Shown here: one piece after another, positions 52,509-60,689 of the stretch | Position numbering within the stretch: position 1 is the stretch's first letter | Layout of the letters: each line of letters opens with the position of its first letter | From: an uncultured Bacteroidota bacterium | Lineage (GTDB): Bacteria > Bacteroidota > Bacteroidia > Chitinophagales > Chitinophagaceae | Direction: 5' to 3' | Length of the DNA: 64,000 nucleotides | Assembly: GCA_903905065.1 (NCBI GenBank) | Contig: CAIVEW010000061.1 | Coordinates: 51,650 to 115,649 of the forward strand | Notes under the pieces: model-generated | What the model saw: the letters and a program-made list of their open reading frames with translations, nothing else | The model's database searches: none | What the model was told of the DNA's origin: nothing | Position numbers and translations under genes: made by a program

Positions 52509-54437
52509 ATGAAAAGCAAAATTATCCTCATATACAGCGCCCTGTTGATGCTTACGATAAACTTGTATGCCCAGAAACACAACGGACACTCAGGCAATAA
52601 AACAACATTAGCAGACCCTAGCGAAAACGACTATGATGTAAAATATCTACGGTTTAACCTCAATGTTACGGATACTTCTGTACACATAAGCGGAAATGTA
52701 TCCACCACTGCCCAAGTGGTAGCGTCGTCGATGGACAAGTATGTCTTTGAACTGGATACGCTAATGGTTATTGATTCTGCCGAAGTGGATGGCGTATGGT
52801 GTCCGGTTACTACCACCGGAGCATTCGTCAGAACGTTATCCCTTCCCTGGACGCTGGCAACAGGATCTTTTTTTACTGCTCAGATCTTTTATCATGGCGT
52901 ACCACCTCCCGGCGGGGGCTTTTTCAATGGAGTGACGCATGCGACTACGACCCATGGTACTAATATGGTTTACACCATAAGCGATCCCTGGGTGGCGCTC
53001 GACTGGTGGCCGGCAAAACAATCTGTTGACGATAAAATAGACTCGGTGGACATGTTTGTTACTGTTCCCTCAGGCACCGTAGATGGCAGCAATGGCGTTT
53101 TAATCGGCGTGGATACGTCTTCAACACCTGGGTTCGCCACTTACCATTGGCAAACCCACTATCCCATTACCTATTATCTGATCTCCATTGCGGTAGCTCC
53201 TTATGTCGAGGAAAAATATTACCACCATTTTCCGGGAAGCACAGATTCAATGCTTATTCAGAATTTCTTCCTCGATACCGCAACATTCTACCCTTCAAAC
53301 AAGGCAAACTTCGACAGCTTAGGATTGATAATTGACTATTTCGATTCACTCTATGGCAGGTATCCTTTCTGGCAGGAAAAGTACGGCGTGTGTTATACCA
53401 ACCTGCCTGGAGGAATGGAGCACCAGACAATGACCACAATTGGGGTACCCTACACATGGACCATAGCGCACGAACTTACCCATCAGTGGTTTGGAGACTG
53501 TGTAAGTTATGATCTTTGGGGAGACACATGGCTCAGCGAGGCGTTTGCCACATTTGATGAGCAAATGTTTTATAACCATTTCTGGAGCCCTGCTGCTGGC
53601 CTGGCCCATCGTAAGTCGCTGCTTAATTCTGCGCTCGGAGCGCCCTGTGGTGAGGTATTCGTTACGGATACTACAACATCAAACACCCTTTTTTACCAGC
53701 CCACTGTATACTATAAGGGGCAGGGTGTGGTCACCATGCTGCGATACCTCGCACCCGAAGACAGCCTTTTTTTCAAAGGCTTGAGAACATACATTCAAAC
53801 ATATGCTTACGGCAATGCATCGGTCGCCAATTTACAATCCGTGATGGAAGCGGCCTATGGAGGCATGAACCTCGATACTTTTTTCAACCAATGGATATAC
53901 GGTAAAGGCTTCCCTGTTTATTCGGTTCGTTGGAATCAAACCGGCTCAAATGTGGCTGTTCGGCTAGTGCAGACCCGCTCTTGTCCCGGATCATATAATA
54001 CCACTTTCAGTACACCGTTGGAGCTCGAGCTCCATGCTGGTTCACTGGATACGATCGTTAAAATTTATAACAATCTGGATACCGAATGGTACACGTTCAA
54101 CTGGGCGCCCACCATGGACACAGTGATGCTGAACCCCGATATATGGACTATCTGCAAACAGAATGGCGCAATTATACATGACCCCGAGCTTGGCGTAACT
54201 ACCATTTCACACGGCACCTTAAAAGTATCTCCTAACCCATCTTCAAATAACTGGGCGGTGGATGGCCTGGCAGAAAATACGGCTATGATACTCACTGACA
54301 TGAATGGCCGCACCATCTGGCAGGGAAAGAGCAACAAGGGCACTACTGAAGTACCTGGCGACAAACTACCTCCGGGAGATTACCTCCTAAAAATCGGAAA
54401 CGGAAACACCGATAGCATTAAGTTGGTGCACTGGTAG
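52509..54437 (+). CDS. M1 family metallopeptidase with T9SS type A sorting domain
   Basis: A 642-residue exported zinc peptidase from the ATG at 52509; an ATG at 52497 would add four residues. The signal peptide is residues 1-20. The zinc site HELTHQ has H321, E322 and H325, with the third ligand E344 (WLSEAFATF). The exopeptidase motif reads GGMEH where many family members have GAMEN. The last 80 residues form a sorting tail (LKVSPNPSSNNWAV, MILTDMNGRTIWQG, LPPGDYLLKIG). A secreted or surface aminopeptidase for peptide scavenging is the likely role. Confidence 0.9.
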   Translation: MKSKIILIYSALLMLTINLYAQKHNGHSGNKTTLADPSENDYDVKYLRFNLNVTDTSVHISGNVSTTAQVVASSMDKYVFELDTLMVIDSAEVDGVWCPVTTTGAFVRTLSLPWTLATGSFFTAQIFYHGVPPPGGGFFNGVTHATTTHGTNMVYTISDPWVALDWWPAKQSVDDKIDSVDMFVTVPSGTVDGSNGVLIGVDTSSTPGFATYHWQTHYPITYYLISIAVAPYVEEKYYHHFPGSTDSMLIQNFFLDTATFYPSNKANFDSLGLIIDYFDSLYGRYPFWQEKYGVCYTNLPGGMEHQTMTTIGVPYTWTIAHELTHQWFGDCVSYDLWGDTWLSEAFATFDEQMFYNHFWSPAAGLAHRKSLLNSALGAPCGEVFVTDTTTSNTLFYQPTVYYKGQGVVTMLRYLAPEDSLFFKGLRTYIQTYAYGNASVANLQSVMEAAYGGMNLDTFFNQWIYGKGFPVYSVRWNQTGSNVAVRLVQTRSCPGSYNTTFSTPLELELHAGSLDTIVKIYNNLDTEWYTFNWAPTMDTVMLNPDIWTICKQNGAIIHDPELGVTTISHGTLKVSPNPSSNNWAVDGLAENTAMILTDMNGRTIWQGKSNKGTTEVPGDKLPPGDYLLKIGNGNTDSIKLVHW

Positions 54438-54504
54438 TGATTCGATTGCACGGCGTATATTTGACAAGATACAAATTACCCTTATCATCAGTCTGCTGAA
54501 AGAC

Positions 54505-54550
54505 GATCCTGTCATGGTGAGCCTCGCCGAACCATGGCAGGCTGAGGTTT
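54505..54550. repeat. Palindromic repeat TGTCATGGT...ACCATGrCA, copy 1
   Basis: TGTCATGGT (54510-54518) pairs with ACCATGGCA (54531-54539, one wobble) around GAGCCTCGCCGA. A copy lies at 56545-56574 in the next intergenic gap. The element is a small REP-like hairpin of a kind frequent between Bacteroidota genes. Confidence 0.7.
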
Positions 54551-54631
54551 CACCTGAATTTTAATAACGGCACTAACTCGCGCGTATATCCCTTGGGCAG
54601 TATAGTCATAAAATTGAAAGTATCTTAGCAA

Positions 54632-54660
54632 GTGAAGCCCCTTTAGGGGTTTGGGGTTGC
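54632..54660. repeat. Palindromic repeat CCCCTTTAGGGG, copy 2
   Basis: CCCCTTTAGGGG (54638-54649) followed by TTTGGGGTTGC. On the minus strand the element supplies the stop codon and last residues (ATPNP) of the glycosyltransferase gene that ends at 54643. Compare copy 1 at 50361-50390. Confidence 0.6.
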
Positions 54661-55776
54661 ATCCATCATTACCTTAGTAAAAGTCTCCCAGGTATACTTT
54701 TTCTTCTCCTCCTGTATATTTTCATGCAGGCCTGGTATAGAATTTGGCTCATAAAATTTAAGGATAGCATCCGCTATCGATATTGGATTCGGCTCTGCCA
54801 CAAACCCCACCTTACCATCGGGCACCACTTCAGCAAGGCCACCTACATTGGTCACCACCATCGGCTTTTCAAAATGGAATGCTATCTGGGTGATACCGCT
54901 CTGTGTAGCATGCTTGTATGGCTGCACCACTAGATCTGCAGCGCTGAAATAGTAGCGCACTTCACTGTTAGGAATAAAATCCGTTTTCAGATGCACCCGG
55001 CTTTGCAGTTGATGCTGTTCTACGATACTGTTATTCTTGGCTTCCACGTCTTTATTGTAGTATTCTCCAGCGGCTATTAGCTCTATCCCGGCCGCCCGTA
55101 AGCGTTCGTCGGCCATTGCCTCCAGCAACCAGTCCAGCCCCTTATATTCCCTAATGAAGCCGAAGAAAAGAATGTATTTTTTATTGGAGTCAAGCTTCAG
55201 CTTTTCGCAGGCAACTAGCTTGCTCACAGCCTCATGATAACTATCATATACCGGGTGTGGCGTAAAATAAGATGGCTTATCCGTAAAGGTCTTTACATCC
55301 TTCAGTACGTCCTTGCTCATGGTCACGAACGCATCAACCGCCTTAATAAAATACTTCGTGAACTGCGGGTCTCCCGGTCTTTTTTCATGCGGTATGATGT
55401 TGTCAACAATACAGACCACACGGGTATGCTTATTCTTTTTCGCCCTTCTGAGTATGGTGCCAAACGCCGGCCCCATGAAAGGCAGCCAGTATTTTACGAT
55501 TACCAAGTCATATTTTTCTTTGTTCATCGCCACACCCACGCTCAGCCAATTCAGCGGATTCACCGAGTTAACTACCGTAAGTATCTTCAACCCGGCGGGA
55601 GCAGGCTCGTCGGTAAACTGCGTTTTCCCCGGAAAAAGGAACGAAGGGTACTGAAGAGAAAAAGAATAGAGGGTAACATCATGCCCCTGTTCCTGTAGTT
55701 GATAGGCCAGTCTTTCGTTGAAGGCTGCCAGCCCGCCACGCAAGGGATGCGCCGTGCCCAGTATGGCTATCTTCAT
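54643..55776 (-). CDS. Glycosyltransferase family 4
   Basis: A 377-residue GT-B glycosyltransferase. The N-terminus (MKIAILGTAHPLRGGLAAFNERL) carries the GG loop of the acceptor domain. The donor domain includes KYILFFGFIREYKGLDWLLE and a PYKHATQSGITQIAFHF stretch, then VTNVGGLAEVV. It overlaps the upstream hddC-like gene by 4 bases (ATGA at 55773-55776), so both are translated together. It may transfer a heptose made by the neighbouring enzymes (inference). Its last five residues are encoded inside a palindromic repeat. Confidence 0.84.
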   Translation of the reverse strand: MKIAILGTAHPLRGGLAAFNERLAYQLQEQGHDVTLYSFSLQYPSFLFPGKTQFTDEPAPAGLKILTVVNSVNPLNWLSVGVAMNKEKYDLVIVKYWLPFMGPAFGTILRRAKKNKHTRVVCIVDNIIPHEKRPGDPQFTKYFIKAVDAFVTMSKDVLKDVKTFTDKPSYFTPHPVYDSYHEAVSKLVACEKLKLDSNKKYILFFGFIREYKGLDWLLEAMADERLRAAGIELIAAGEYYNKDVEAKNNSIVEQHQLQSRVHLKTDFIPNSEVRYYFSAADLVVQPYKHATQSGITQIAFHFEKPMVVTNVGGLAEVVPDGKVGFVAEPNPISIADAILKFYEPNSIPGLHENIQEEKKKYTWETFTKVMMDATPNP

Positions 55777-56471
55777 TTGAAAAGGGTTTTAAAATCCACT
55801 TGGGCAGCATCATAATCCACCGGGATGCCTATATCAATAAAATAATCTTCGCTCACATAGCCGTAAAATCCCTTTTCCTTCACAAACCGCTCCAGGTAAT
55901 CCTTTTCGAAAGAAAATTTCTCCGGCAATTTCCGCCCGAGGAAGGCCTCCCGATTAAGAAAATACACCCCGCCATTTATCAGTCCATCTTCTTTATAATG
56001 CTTTTCTTCAAACGAAGTAATGACTCCGTCCGGATTTGTATTTACTACTCCGTAACGGTCAAATTTATGCATCTTCTTTAGCGCAAGCGTCACCTCGGCA
56101 TTCTTGCTTTTGTGAAATCTATACTGCTCTTTGAGGTCCACTTTGAACATGGTGTCGCCATTCAAAATGGCCACATCGTCTGTCTCGGCTTCTTCCATCG
56201 CCGCAAGTATGCCGCCCCCTGTTCCCAAAGGTTCAGTTTCTATAACACAATCCACTTCAAAAAGAAGGTCCTGGTCTTCCAGCCAGTCTGTCACCACCTT
56301 ATGCTTGTACCCCAGCGACAATATAACCCGGGTTGCTCTTTGGCGGTTCACATAATCAAAAAGATAGGACAAGAACGGTTTGCCGTTCACCGGTGCCATA
56401 CACTTAGGGTAGGCCCCGATCACCTCTTTCAACCTTGTTCCCAGCCCGCCTGCTAATATGATTACTTCCAT
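55773..56471 (-). CDS. hddC: Sugar-phosphate nucleotidyltransferase, HddC-like
   Basis: A 232-residue nucleotidyltransferase. The signature at the N-terminus, ILAGGLGTRLKEV, is followed by YPKCMAPVNGKPFL and a later LNGDTMFKVDL. Together with the heptose kinase gene 2 kb upstream on the same strand, it fits D-glycero-D-manno-heptose 1-phosphate guanylyltransferase, which makes GDP-heptose for surface glycans. Another hexose-1-phosphate specificity is possible. A 298-base gap with a palindromic repeat separates it from the WG-repeat gene. Confidence 0.78.
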   Translation of the reverse strand: MEVIILAGGLGTRLKEVIGAYPKCMAPVNGKPFLSYLFDYVNRQRATRVILSLGYKHKVVTDWLEDQDLLFEVDCVIETEPLGTGGGILAAMEEAETDDVAILNGDTMFKVDLKEQYRFHKSKNAEVTLALKKMHKFDRYGVVNTNPDGVITSFEEKHYKEDGLINGGVYFLNREAFLGRKLPEKFSFEKDYLERFVKEKGFYGYVSEDYFIDIGIPVDYDAAQVDFKTLFK

Positions 56472-56769
56472 TTTCGTCGTTATTTATTGTTCTTTTCAAC
56501 GCTCAATAGTTCTTTCTATTTTCTTAAAAGATGAATAGAGATTCTGTCATGGTGAGCCCCGCCGAACCATGACATGCTGAGTCATATTCTTATACTGATC
56601 GAGAACTGAAATCTAAACTTCTTTCCCCGAAACAATTAACTTTCTTAAATGCTCCAAGATACCGACCTCCGTTCTATAAACTGGTAAGACCTTGACTCTC
56701 CACAAAAAGCCACAGCGCATTCTTCACAACTCGTATCACCCGTACCAACCTGCTCATGCAAATTTGCAT
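56472..56769. other. Gap within the heptose cluster
   Basis: A 298-base gap without a reading frame of coding character. It contains copy 2 of the TGTCATGGT hairpin at 56545-56574. Its right part, near 56690-56750, resembles the C-terminal coding region of neither neighbour. Confidence 0.35.
56545..56574. repeat. Palindromic repeat TGTCATGGT...ACCATGACA, copy 2
   Basis: TGTCATGGT (56545-56553) and ACCATGACA (56566-56574) pair perfectly around GAGCCCCGCCGA. The 30 bases differ from copy 1 at only a few positions, including TCTCGCC to CCCCGCC in the loop. Confidence 0.72.
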
Positions 56770-58455
56770 CTACCAGCTTTTTTCAACTGCGTTGATCACT
56801 TTCCTTTTATTCCCTTCTCTTACCGAAATCTGCCACCTGGATAAAAGATTTACCTCATCATATTTGCACGCTATCACTTCATCACCATATTCATCTAACA
56901 CTCCAAATTTATTGTCCTTTTCAACGAGTTCCATCGTGTCCATTGAGACGTCTTTAGGGATAATCTGGTCATACTGGCACGAAACCACCTCTTCACCACG
57001 ATTGTCTACCATTCCCCATTTTCCTTCACGCTTAACGATCGTCAATTTCGACCCTCGTTTCCTTGATTCATAAAGGAATGGAACAATCACTTTTCCTGTA
57101 GAATCTATAAATCCAAACTTACCATTTTTTTCAACCATTGCTGCAACACATAAATATCCCCACGCATGTTCATACAGGCACTGCACCACCTCCACTCCTG
57201 CTTCATTAATGAAGCCTTCTTTACCTTTCTTTGCAACACTTGCAAATCCTTGAATAAAACCGCCAATATTATCATATTGAATCGGCGTTATTACTTTTCC
57301 GGCTCTGTTTACTACACCCCATTTTTTGTCTTTTTTTACAACAATTGGCTCATCAAATCTGGTATCGACTTCATCATATATAAACTTAATGACTGCTTTT
57401 CCCTGCTTATCAATAAGACCATATTTACCGTTCATTTTCCCTACAGCCAATCCGTAATCAAAATATCCGAGGTATTGATAAACAAATGGTACCACCACTT
57501 TTTGTTTCTTGTCAATGGCACCATATTTACCATTTAATTTTACACATGCTACACCTTCTTCAAAAGAGCTGCCTTCCTGGTACTTACAGGGAATGATCTC
57601 ATCCCCATTTTCATTAATATACCCAATCCGCCTGTTTTTGGTGGCTACGGCAAGTCCGTCACTAAATTCATCAATGTCATCATACCAACCATGAGACACC
57701 ATTCTGTCCGTTGTATCGATCAAGGCAGCTTTTTGCATGTTATCATCCCTTACAATTGCGAGACCATGTGAAAGTGACTTAATAATGTCATATTTCAGGG
57801 GAACAACAACCTTTCCCTCGGCATTAATAAGGCCTCTTTTATGATCGTTTTGAACTATCGCAAACCCCTCATTCAATCCATCAATAAAGTCATAAATGAA
57901 CGGTACAATCAATTTCCCATTTGTATCAATCAGACCACTTTTATTTTTATAGTTATCATGAACACACGTCAGTCCATTGCTGAATGGCGCAGCATAGTGA
58001 TATTGACACGGAATCACCTTATCTCCATTCTTATCAACAAACCCAAACAAGCCCTCTTTTTTTATTAGCAATCGGTTATTACAAAAACGATCCACGTACC
58101 TATACTGACATTGAACAACCTCCTTACCACTTCGATTTATATATCCGAAAAAATTGTTTTTTTCCACCTTGGCAAGGCCTTCGTCAAATTTACCTATGTA
58201 GTCGTACTCGCAGTGTACTGTCTCATTTCCTGATGTATCTGCAATCCCAACTTTTTTGTTTTTAACCACTCTTGCCAATCCTTCAATAAAACTATCAACA
58301 TAACTATACTTGGACTGCCACGAACGTGCAGAGCTTACGACTTTACTATGGTGAGCTGCTCGAAATTTTGTTTGGGTTGGAGCATGAGTTTGCCCAAATC
58401 CCCTTAAACTAAAGAAAAGGTATGCAAACAAAAGTAGGATACGTTTGCTCCTCAT
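56770..58455 (-). CDS. WG-repeat protein
   Basis: A 561-residue exported protein with a signal peptide at residues 1-21 (LLLFAYLFFSLRGFGQ). The rest is about 14 WG repeats of 32-37 residues, each with a KxGxID or KWGVVN core followed by GKxVxPxxYD (for example KWGVVNRAGKVITPIQYDNI). Such arrays fold as beta-rich solenoids or propellers of unknown function, and are common in Bacteroidota. It starts 11 bases after the heptose kinase gene, so it seems to be co-transcribed with it, splitting the kinase from the nucleotidyltransferase. Confidence 0.84.
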   Translation of the reverse strand: MRSKRILLLFAYLFFSLRGFGQTHAPTQTKFRAAHHSKVVSSARSWQSKYSYVDSFIEGLARVVKNKKVGIADTSGNETVHCEYDYIGKFDEGLAKVEKNNFFGYINRSGKEVVQCQYRYVDRFCNNRLLIKKEGLFGFVDKNGDKVIPCQYHYAAPFSNGLTCVHDNYKNKSGLIDTNGKLIVPFIYDFIDGLNEGFAIVQNDHKRGLINAEGKVVVPLKYDIIKSLSHGLAIVRDDNMQKAALIDTTDRMVSHGWYDDIDEFSDGLAVATKNRRIGYINENGDEIIPCKYQEGSSFEEGVACVKLNGKYGAIDKKQKVVVPFVYQYLGYFDYGLAVGKMNGKYGLIDKQGKAVIKFIYDEVDTRFDEPIVVKKDKKWGVVNRAGKVITPIQYDNIGGFIQGFASVAKKGKEGFINEAGVEVVQCLYEHAWGYLCVAAMVEKNGKFGFIDSTGKVIVPFLYESRKRGSKLTIVKREGKWGMVDNRGEEVVSCQYDQIIPKDVSMDTMELVEKDNKFGVLDEYGDEVIACKYDEVNLLSRWQISVREGNKRKVINAVEKSW

Positions 58456-58466
58456 AGCTATTGTGT

Positions 58467-59489
58467 TTAAATACTCCAGGAAACCAATCCCCTTTCTGTA
58501 AAATTATAAGGCCGTAACTCTCCTCCAAAAGTACCTAGCGCATTCTTCACAGCATACCTTGTATTCCCCGGGCAATAGAACATCATGAAACCACCGCCAC
58601 CAGCGCCTGATATTTTTCCACCTGTTGCGCCGGCTTTCAATGCTGCTTCATATATCTCATCCATGCTGGTATTGGAAATTCCTTTCGCCATCTGTTTCTT
58701 ATACCGGAACCCATAATCAAGTATACCTCCTATTTCATGAATGTTGCCCTTCAACACGGCTTCCTTCATCATCTGCGCCTGCTCCTTTAGGTGGTGCATC
58801 GCATCTATCGACTCCTTGTTCTTGTCCTTCACATTCTGACTTTGCGCCTCGATGATCGTTGATGAGAGCCGGCTGGTGGCCGTAAAGTAAAGCAACAAGT
58901 TATTTTCAAGCTCATACAGGTATTCAGGTTTTATCCTTAGCGGGTTTACGATCACTTTATTATTGTCATAAAACTCCATGAAGTTCACCCCACCAAATGT
59001 TGCGGCATATTGGTCTTGCTTACCGCCGGCCATAGCCAGTTCCACCCGTTCCACATCATAGGCCATCTGCGCGATATCATATTCGCCTAACGGCAGATTC
59101 AGCCATTCAGCAAACACTCCTATTATCGCAACCATCAATGTGGAAGAACTACCCAGGCCTGAACCAGCCGGAGCATCTACGACAGTCGTCAGCTTAAACC
59201 CCGTTGGCACAGGGCCATACTTAGCCACGATGTGGTTATATGCGCCCGTCGCCAGGTCCAGTACCCCATCGATTGGCAACTTATCGTTCTTATCGTATGA
59301 TACACTTTCATTCCTGTCCAATGCCTCGATAATAATTTCGGGAACACTCAGTGGCTCTATCGTTGCATAGGCATATAGCGAAATGGTAGCATTCAGTATC
59401 GCCCCGCCATACAGGTCGCAATAAGGGCTAACGTCCGTGCCACCGCCAGCGAGGCCTATACGCAACGGCGCTTTACTTCTGTAGATCAT
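58467..59489 (-). CDS. hddA: D-glycero-D-manno-heptose 7-phosphate kinase-like GHMP kinase
   Basis: A 340-residue GHMP kinase. The N-terminus SKAPLRIGLAGGGTDVSPYC is diagnostic of the HddA/fucokinase-like group. The ATP loop PAGSGLGSSST is in the first third, and the C-terminal motif GAGGGGFMMFY completes the fold. HddA phosphorylates heptose 7-phosphate at C1 before GDP activation. It is the first gene of a minus-strand cluster with a WG-repeat gene, hddC and a glycosyltransferase. The isomerase (GmhA) and phosphatase (GmhB) of this route are not in the window. Confidence 0.86.
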   Translation of the reverse strand: MIYRSKAPLRIGLAGGGTDVSPYCDLYGGAILNATISLYAYATIEPLSVPEIIIEALDRNESVSYDKNDKLPIDGVLDLATGAYNHIVAKYGPVPTGFKLTTVVDAPAGSGLGSSSTLMVAIIGVFAEWLNLPLGEYDIAQMAYDVERVELAMAGGKQDQYAATFGGVNFMEFYDNNKVIVNPLRIKPEYLYELENNLLLYFTATSRLSSTIIEAQSQNVKDKNKESIDAMHHLKEQAQMMKEAVLKGNIHEIGGILDYGFRYKKQMAKGISNTSMDEIYEAALKAGATGGKISGAGGGGFMMFYCPGNTRYAVKNALGTFGGELRPYNFTERGLVSWSI

Positions 59490-59664
59490 AATATGGTGGC
59501 TAAATTAATCAAATACTAAACAAATACATTACCGAATTAAGCCCGAAACGCTAACCTTCACACATCGCGACTTACTTTTAACGCAAAATTAGGGCCGTCT
59601 CTTCGGGGGTATGGGCTTTTTCACGATTTTAATCTGTAAACTTGTATAAAGAAATAAGGCAACT

Positions 59665-60657
59665 ATGATCGATCCCGTTACAGAGTCCGTAACTATTGAT
59701 TCCGTCCACGCAATACAGCAACTGGTGGAACAAATGGAAAAGGTGATACGTGGCAAACGCAGGCAAATAGAAATGGTGATAACCTGCCTGCTTGCCGGCG
59801 GCCACATTCTTATGGAGGATAACCCCGGAACCGGCAAAACTGTGTTGGCCCGCACCCTGGCACAATGCATCAGCGGTGAGCGTGAGGGAGAACATGTCGT
59901 TTTCAAGCGCATACAGTTTACCCCCGACTTGCTGCCCATGGACCTCATTGGCACGCATATATTCGACGACATCCATAAAGAATTCATCTTCAAGAAAGGT
60001 CCGCTCTTCTGCAATGTATTGCTTGCCGATGAAATAAACCGGGCCTCGCCAAAGGTGCAGAGCGCACTGCTAGAGGCCATGGCAGAACAGCAGATAACCG
60101 TAGGCGATACCACCCTGAAGCTGGAACGCCTCTTCTTCTCTATAGCCACCCAAAACCCTATAGAAATGGAAGGCACTTACCCCTTACCCGCCGCCCAGCT
60201 CGACCGCTTCTATATGAAGATCCAGTTTGGCTATGTAGACGAACAAACCGAACTGAACATCTACCGCGAATACCTCGATATTGCCCAAAACCTCATAGAC
60301 CTGCAACAAGTGCTGAGTATGAAGGACATCCTGGAATTGCAAGCTATGGCAGGACAGGTGCATGTGCATGAGGAGATACTGAAAGCCGTAAGTAACATCG
60401 TGCGCCAGACCCGCGAGCACCAGGATATCTCGCTCGGGGCGTCTACACGCAGCGGTATCGCTTTTCTCAAATGCCTGCGCGCATACTCGCTGGTTGCCGG
60501 CCGCACGTACGTGATAGAGGACGATGTAAAGGATATAGCCCGTGCCGTGCTGGAGCATCGCCTGGTATACCGCAACAAAGAAGGCAAACTCAAAGCCCTC
60601 GATAGCATCATCACCCGGGAAACCGAGCGCCTCGCCAAGCTGAAACTGCACGGATAA
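59665..60657 (+). CDS. MoxR family AAA+ ATPase
   Basis: A 330-residue ATPase. Walker A lies at residues 54-59 (PGTGKT), Walker B at 118-123 (VLLADE), and the sensor-1 region includes FFSIATQNPIEMEGTYPLP, which is characteristic of MoxR proteins. These act as chaperones or activators, usually beside DUF58, VWA or transglutaminase-like genes. Here the next gene encodes a 707-residue exported protein, and none of the usual partners is in the window. It is divergent from hddA. Confidence 0.93.
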   Translation: MIDPVTESVTIDSVHAIQQLVEQMEKVIRGKRRQIEMVITCLLAGGHILMEDNPGTGKTVLARTLAQCISGEREGEHVVFKRIQFTPDLLPMDLIGTHIFDDIHKEFIFKKGPLFCNVLLADEINRASPKVQSALLEAMAEQQITVGDTTLKLERLFFSIATQNPIEMEGTYPLPAAQLDRFYMKIQFGYVDEQTELNIYREYLDIAQNLIDLQQVLSMKDILELQAMAGQVHVHEEILKAVSNIVRQTREHQDISLGASTRSGIAFLKCLRAYSLVAGRTYVIEDDVKDIARAVLEHRLVYRNKEGKLKALDSIITRETERLAKLKLHG

Positions 60658-60689
60658 ACATTCCGAACGGGAAGCTCAACCAAAAAAAA

